From: Flavobacteriales bacterium
GTDB taxonomy: Bacteria > Bacteroidota > Bacteroidia > Flavobacteriales_C > GCA-002722245
Reading direction: 5' to 3'
DNA length: 64,000 nt
Assembly (NCBI GenBank): GCA_023251095.1
Contig: JAHEZL010000017.1
Location: forward strand, 1 to 64,000
Of this stretch, positions 60,094 through 64,000 are shown piece after piece (the stretch's first letter is position 1; each line of letters opens with the position of its first letter). The translations under genes were made by a program, and so were the position numbers. The notes below the pieces were generated by a model, which saw only the letters and a program-made list of their open reading frames with translations, did not search any database and was not told the origin of the DNA.

Positions 60094-61275
60094 ATGAAAA
60101 CAAAATTTCTGTTATTGTTCTTGCTTGGGCTTTTAGAATTGAATGCACAAACCTATAGTTATATGCGTCAATGGAAAATTAGTGATACCACATATAACGC
60201 ACTATTTGGAAATGGTCTCGCATTAGACAGTTCCAATAATGTATATGCGATAAATTTTGCGGATGACCGAATTAGAAAATTTGACGCAGCAGGAAATTTT
60301 ATTATGCAGTGGGGAAAATATGGTACCGGCAACGGACAGTTTTATTTTCCTTCGGGATTAAACATTACATCTTCAGGAAATATTTATGTAGTTGATGAAT
60401 CTAATGCCCGCATACAAGAATTCGATTTAAATGCAACTTATATTACACAATGGGGATCATGGGGCATAGGAAATTCTAAATTTAAAAGTCCAACAGGTAT
60501 AGCTATCAACAACACGTCAGGAGACGTATATGTGGCGGAGTTAGTGAACAATCGTGTTCAAAAATTTTCTTCATCAGGTACATATATCAGCCAATGGGGA
60601 ACAGCAGGATCGGGGAACGGACAGTTCAATATGCCAAATGGAATGGCCATTGACAAAGTAGGTAATGTTTACGTTGTTGATGCGGGCAACTCGAGAATTC
60701 AAAAATTTAATGCCAACGGAACATTCGTATCTAAATGGGGAAGCAATGGTACTGGCAATGGCCAGTTTAAAAGTCCGGCAGGAATCGCTATTGACACAGC
60801 AGGAAACATATATGTAACCGAGGGCGGAAATTATCGCATTCAGAAATTCAGCTCAAGCGGCACTTTTGTCACAAAATGGGGAAGCAAAGGTACGGGTGAC
60901 GGACAATTTAATTACGGCCCTTCAGGAATAGCAGTTGATAAGGCAGGAAATGTTTATGTTGGTTCATGGGGCGACAATCGAATACAAGTTTTTAGTCCTG
61001 ATATTCAAACAGCCACAGAGCCTCTATCAAAACCTACATCAGAAGTATTGGTTTATCCCAACCCTTTCACCGGAGAAACTTCCCTCTTATTTCACGAATC
61101 CTTAAACAACACTACAGTGAATATCATTGATATCACAGGTCGACAAATGAGATCAATAGTATTTTCAGGAAAACAAACCGTGATTGAACAAGGAGATTTG
61201 CAGAGTGGAATTTATTTTTTGAATGTGATGTTAAACAATCAAATCATCAATACACAGAAAATAGTAATACAATAA
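60094..61275 (+). CDS. NHL-repeat protein with T9SS sorting domain
   Basis: Repeats of GNVYVVDAGNSRIQKFNANGTFVSKWGSNGTGNGQF; C-terminal VLVYPNPFTGETSLLF. Confidence 0.88.
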   Translation: MKTKFLLLFLLGLLELNAQTYSYMRQWKISDTTYNALFGNGLALDSSNNVYAINFADDRIRKFDAAGNFIMQWGKYGTGNGQFYFPSGLNITSSGNIYVVDESNARIQEFDLNATYITQWGSWGIGNSKFKSPTGIAINNTSGDVYVAELVNNRVQKFSSSGTYISQWGTAGSGNGQFNMPNGMAIDKVGNVYVVDAGNSRIQKFNANGTFVSKWGSNGTGNGQFKSPAGIAIDTAGNIYVTEGGNYRIQKFSSSGTFVTKWGSKGTGDGQFNYGPSGIAVDKAGNVYVGSWGDNRIQVFSPDIQTATEPLSKPTSEVLVYPNPFTGETSLLFHESLNNTTVNIIDITGRQMRSIVFSGKQTVIEQGDLQSGIYFLNVMLNNQIINTQKIVIQ

Positions 61276-61297
61276 ATTTAGTCTAGTGCGCGGTTCC

Positions 61298-61338
61298 CCG
61301 CCTCACCAAGTTACGCTGCACTAAACTTTACGAGGCGG
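61298..61338. repeat. Palindrome family, copy 2
   Basis: ccgcctcaccaagtt...aactttacgaggcgg. Confidence 0.75.
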
Positions 61339-61399
61339 AAGTTAAATTGCAAGATTTATGAAAAAGCTTCTTTATAAAGAAGGTAGAGTTTACCCCGCC

Positions 61400-61429
61400 T
61401 CACCAAGTTTAGCGCAGCGAACTTGGTGA
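61400..61429. repeat. Palindrome family, copy 3
   Basis: tcaccaagtt-tagcgcagcg-aacttggtga. Confidence 0.8.
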
Positions 61430-61543
61430 TTTCACGAATGAGCTTAGAAGCTTTCAGCTTTTTTCCTTCGCAGAAGGAACATAATAAAATTGTTTTTCTT
61501 GCAGAAAAAGGAAGTTGAAAACTTCCACGTAAATACGTAGTTT

Positions 61544-61573
61544 CGCAAAGTTACACTGCGCTTAAACTTTGCG
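61544..61573. repeat. Palindrome family, copy 4 (variant)
   Basis: cgcaaagtt-acactgcgctta-aactttgcg followed by aggcgg. Confidence 0.7.
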
Positions 61574-61662
61574 AGGCGGAGCAGCGAATCTGACTATTTT
61601 TTTAGGCATTTGCAATACCTTTATAAAGATTAAAATTGCGATTACAAATCGCTTTAAGCTTA

Positions 61663-61686
61663 GTGTCAGATTTTAAAATCTGACAC
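61663..61686. repeat. gtgtcag palindrome, copy 1
   Basis: gtgtcagattttaaaatctgacac, perfect palindrome. Confidence 0.85.
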
Positions 61687-61793
61687 TACTGTAGGTTTTC
61701 AATTAGTACAATTATGGTACTTACTTACCATATTTGTACTAATTAATTTTTATGCTGAAGATTTGCATTACAGCTACCTAAGTGAGCTTTGCA

Positions 61794-63344
61794 TTACTCC
61801 ACCACCACCACTTTAGTCACATAATTTTGGGTACTCGCTTGTAAAGAAATAAAATAAATTCCTGCATCAAAATGTTGAGCAATACTCAACGGCCCAGCAT
61901 TGCTGTGCACAATGTTTTGCGACAACAATACTTTTCCGTTCACATCTACCACCGTTAAAGCATAAGTGTCATTAGGTGCGTTAATCTGCAAATACTCATT
62001 GCTTCGGATTGGATTAGGGAACGCGTTTAAACTGTTCACATCAATAAATCGCACTCCACTTGTTGCGTCTTGATCAGCAACCATTTTTTCAATATCTATA
62101 TTTTCATCGTTGGCAGTGTACAACATGTATTGAAAAAATATTAAAAACATTTCATCGCTGGTATTTTCGCCAGCACAAACTTGCTTTATAGGAGAATTAG
62201 GATTGTTGGTGTTTGCGGAGGTATTTTCATAAATGGCCGATCCATAAATTCGCGATCCCAGCGGTAAAATTTGCAGCTTGCGATAGGTGTAAAATCCTTG
62301 CCACTCGAAATCATACTTATTAATATTGCCCAAATCAATGGTATCATTGGTAGGGGTGATCGCCCAGGTTTTCATTTCTTTACCCAACAAATGCATGTGA
62401 GGAAACACGCCCAAAACAGATATTTTAGCAGGTAACGATTTTCCGGCTGCAGGATACTCGGCATATACAGTGTCTTTGGTGTTGGCAGCGATACAAAAAC
62501 TCCAGTTGGAAAGTACCGATGCTGCGTAAACTTCTCTAAGTCCTGAACTGCCATCAGGATAAAAATGCAAGTTCACTTTGGTGCTATCTAATTTTCCGTA
62601 TGAGCCCAATGGATAGTGCATGGCTAAAACCAACTTTGCACCGGCTTTTAGTTTAACACCAAACTTGTTGAAGTTGTCGTTAGGAAAGAAATGTGGAATG
62701 GATCCAGGCGTAAATTCACCAAGTAAAATAGATGAAGTTGGTCCGCCACAATCACCACCGATCGTGTCAGTAGGATAGGTTCCTGCTTCATCAATATACA
62801 CCAAGCAATGGTGTACCATGGAAGAATTTCCAGGAATTACTTCAATGCCTTTTACCCATTTATCGACATTTAAATTGGTGGGGATTGAATAGCAAACATA
62901 CTCGTCTTTAACCGAAGCTTTGCTTTTGTATAGAGGCGCTTTAACTTGTAAATCGGGATTCCCTAAAGCATAGTTGGTGTTGTATACGGGTGGTTTAGGC
63001 GCTAAAGCAGGATTTCCTTCGGGAGTGCCGCCATTCACCCAATCAACAATTTTTTGAACATCACTTTGCGTTAAAGCTCTCTCGTGCACGTAGCGCACAC
63101 TGTTGGTATCGGCCGACCATGGTGGCATAATGCCCGAACTCACTGCATTGGATATTCCGCTCGCATGATTTTTAACTTGAGTATATGACGTTAACGAAAA
63201 AGGCGCTATACCACCAGAACGATGGCAAGAAGAACAATTTTTATAAACTATTGGCGCAATGTGTTCGCTGTAATCAGGTGTTTGCGCATAAGAAAGCGAA
63301 GCATGTATGAAAAGTAAAAAACACAAAATAGATCCCTGATTCAT
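61794..63344 (-). CDS. Secreted Cu type II monooxygenase-like protein with heme-type CxxCH and T9SS sorting domain
   Basis: NCSSCHRSGGIAPF; MVHHCLVYIDEAG, LAMHYPLG, FPHMHLLGKEM; C-terminal NAFPNPIRSNEYLQI; start placed at MNQGSILC. Confidence 0.75.
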   Translation of the reverse strand: MNQGSILCFLLFIHASLSYAQTPDYSEHIAPIVYKNCSSCHRSGGIAPFSLTSYTQVKNHASGISNAVSSGIMPPWSADTNSVRYVHERALTQSDVQKIVDWVNGGTPEGNPALAPKPPVYNTNYALGNPDLQVKAPLYKSKASVKDEYVCYSIPTNLNVDKWVKGIEVIPGNSSMVHHCLVYIDEAGTYPTDTIGGDCGGPTSSILLGEFTPGSIPHFFPNDNFNKFGVKLKAGAKLVLAMHYPLGSYGKLDSTKVNLHFYPDGSSGLREVYAASVLSNWSFCIAANTKDTVYAEYPAAGKSLPAKISVLGVFPHMHLLGKEMKTWAITPTNDTIDLGNINKYDFEWQGFYTYRKLQILPLGSRIYGSAIYENTSANTNNPNSPIKQVCAGENTSDEMFLIFFQYMLYTANDENIDIEKMVADQDATSGVRFIDVNSLNAFPNPIRSNEYLQINAPNDTYALTVVDVNGKVLLSQNIVHSNAGPLSIAQHFDAGIYFISLQASTQNYVTKVVVVE

Positions 63345-63697
63345 AAAAAACATTTAATAGTATTAGACTAAAGACTGCGGCGAAAACAATTGGTTGCTTT
63401 TAAAAAGAAATTTACCCTTCAAAAGAAATTTTAACGTGAGAGCCGTCGCAATAAGGTTTGTTTGTCGATCCCCACATCTACAAAAAGCAGTTACTTTTGA
63501 ACGCTTCTCTTCCACTACTTCTTTGTTTTTTAAGGATATGTCACCATAAACTAATAACGGACCGTTTTTCATCACCACCACCACATTTTCAATTGAGTTG
63601 TTACTTGCTGAATTTCCCGCTTCATCGTTGCGATAATATCAAATTCTAAACATTGTAAGGCGGATTCAAATTGCCTTTGAAAATCGCTCTAAGTTTT

Positions 63698-63720
63698 GTG
63701 TCAGATTTGAAATCTGACAC
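63698..63720. repeat. gtgtcag palindrome, copy 2
   Basis: gtgtcagatttgaaatctgacac with similar left flank (aaatcgctctaag). Confidence 0.85.
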
Positions 63721-63835
63721 TACGAAGGAGGCTCCGGTTTTTACTACAACACCCTAAAATTGAACTTGCGCCCTATAACTATTTTACATTATTTTCGCAG
63801 CAACTTGTAAAGAACATCTATTTAATCCCGGAATT

Positions 63836-64000
63836 ATGAAAAAATTATTACTCTCCGCTTTGCTTTCTTGTTTGGCTTTTGCCTTGAATGCGCAATGTGT
63901 TACCAACATAGGCACACCAAACGACATTGTTATTTGTCAACAAACCTCCGATACCATGGGCATCACAGGCGATGGTGTTACGGGTTATCAATGGCAGGCA
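63836..64000 (+). CDS. Secreted protein, N-terminal fragment (runs off window)
   Basis: ATG then MKKLLLSALLSCLAFALNAQCVTNIGTPNDIVICQQTSDTMGITGDGVTGYQWQA, signal peptide, open to window end. Confidence 0.7.
   Translation, partial: MKKLLLSALLSCLAFALNAQCVTNIGTPNDIVICQQTSDTMGITGDGVTGYQWQA

Noticed and set aside
1-64000. tRNA, rRNA or complete IS element
   Set aside because: No recognisable tRNA cloverleaf, rRNA sequence or transposase ORF was seen by eye; a tRNAscan-SE/ISfinder search would be needed to exclude them fully.

Overview
AT-rich Bacteroidota-type chromosomal segment (T9SS sorting domains, SusX-free, Bacteroidetes-style anti-sigma gene). The core (about 3.9-41.6 kb) is a large surface-polysaccharide locus. 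It has wza/wzz-like export genes, a wzx flippase, a wzy-like polymerase, several glycosyltransferases, two AsnB-type amidotransferases and a GDP-heptose gene trio (hddA-gmhA-hddC). It also has an expanded nonulosonic (pseudaminic-like) acid operon, with pseB, pseC, pseG, pseH and pseI homologues. The operon carries two SpsF-type cytidylyltransferases, and each lies next to a different aminotransferase plus a different oxidoreductase. It also has a coupled PIG-L deacetylase and formyltransferase. This makes it the best candidate for an undescribed sugar pathway. The right side has lspA-dksA/traR-ileS, a chitin/chitosan-type gene group bracketed by two direct copies of a structured repeat, a LiaF-like/LytS/LytTR set, a zeta-toxin-like pair, a fused dehydrogenase, and several T9SS-secreted proteins. 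Non-coding DNA on the right is rich in inverted repeats, mostly in convergent intergenic gaps: 34/35 and 54/55 bp arms, a covarying structured element, and a palindrome-dense 0.5 kb gap. All calls are from reading motifs and translations; no database search was run.
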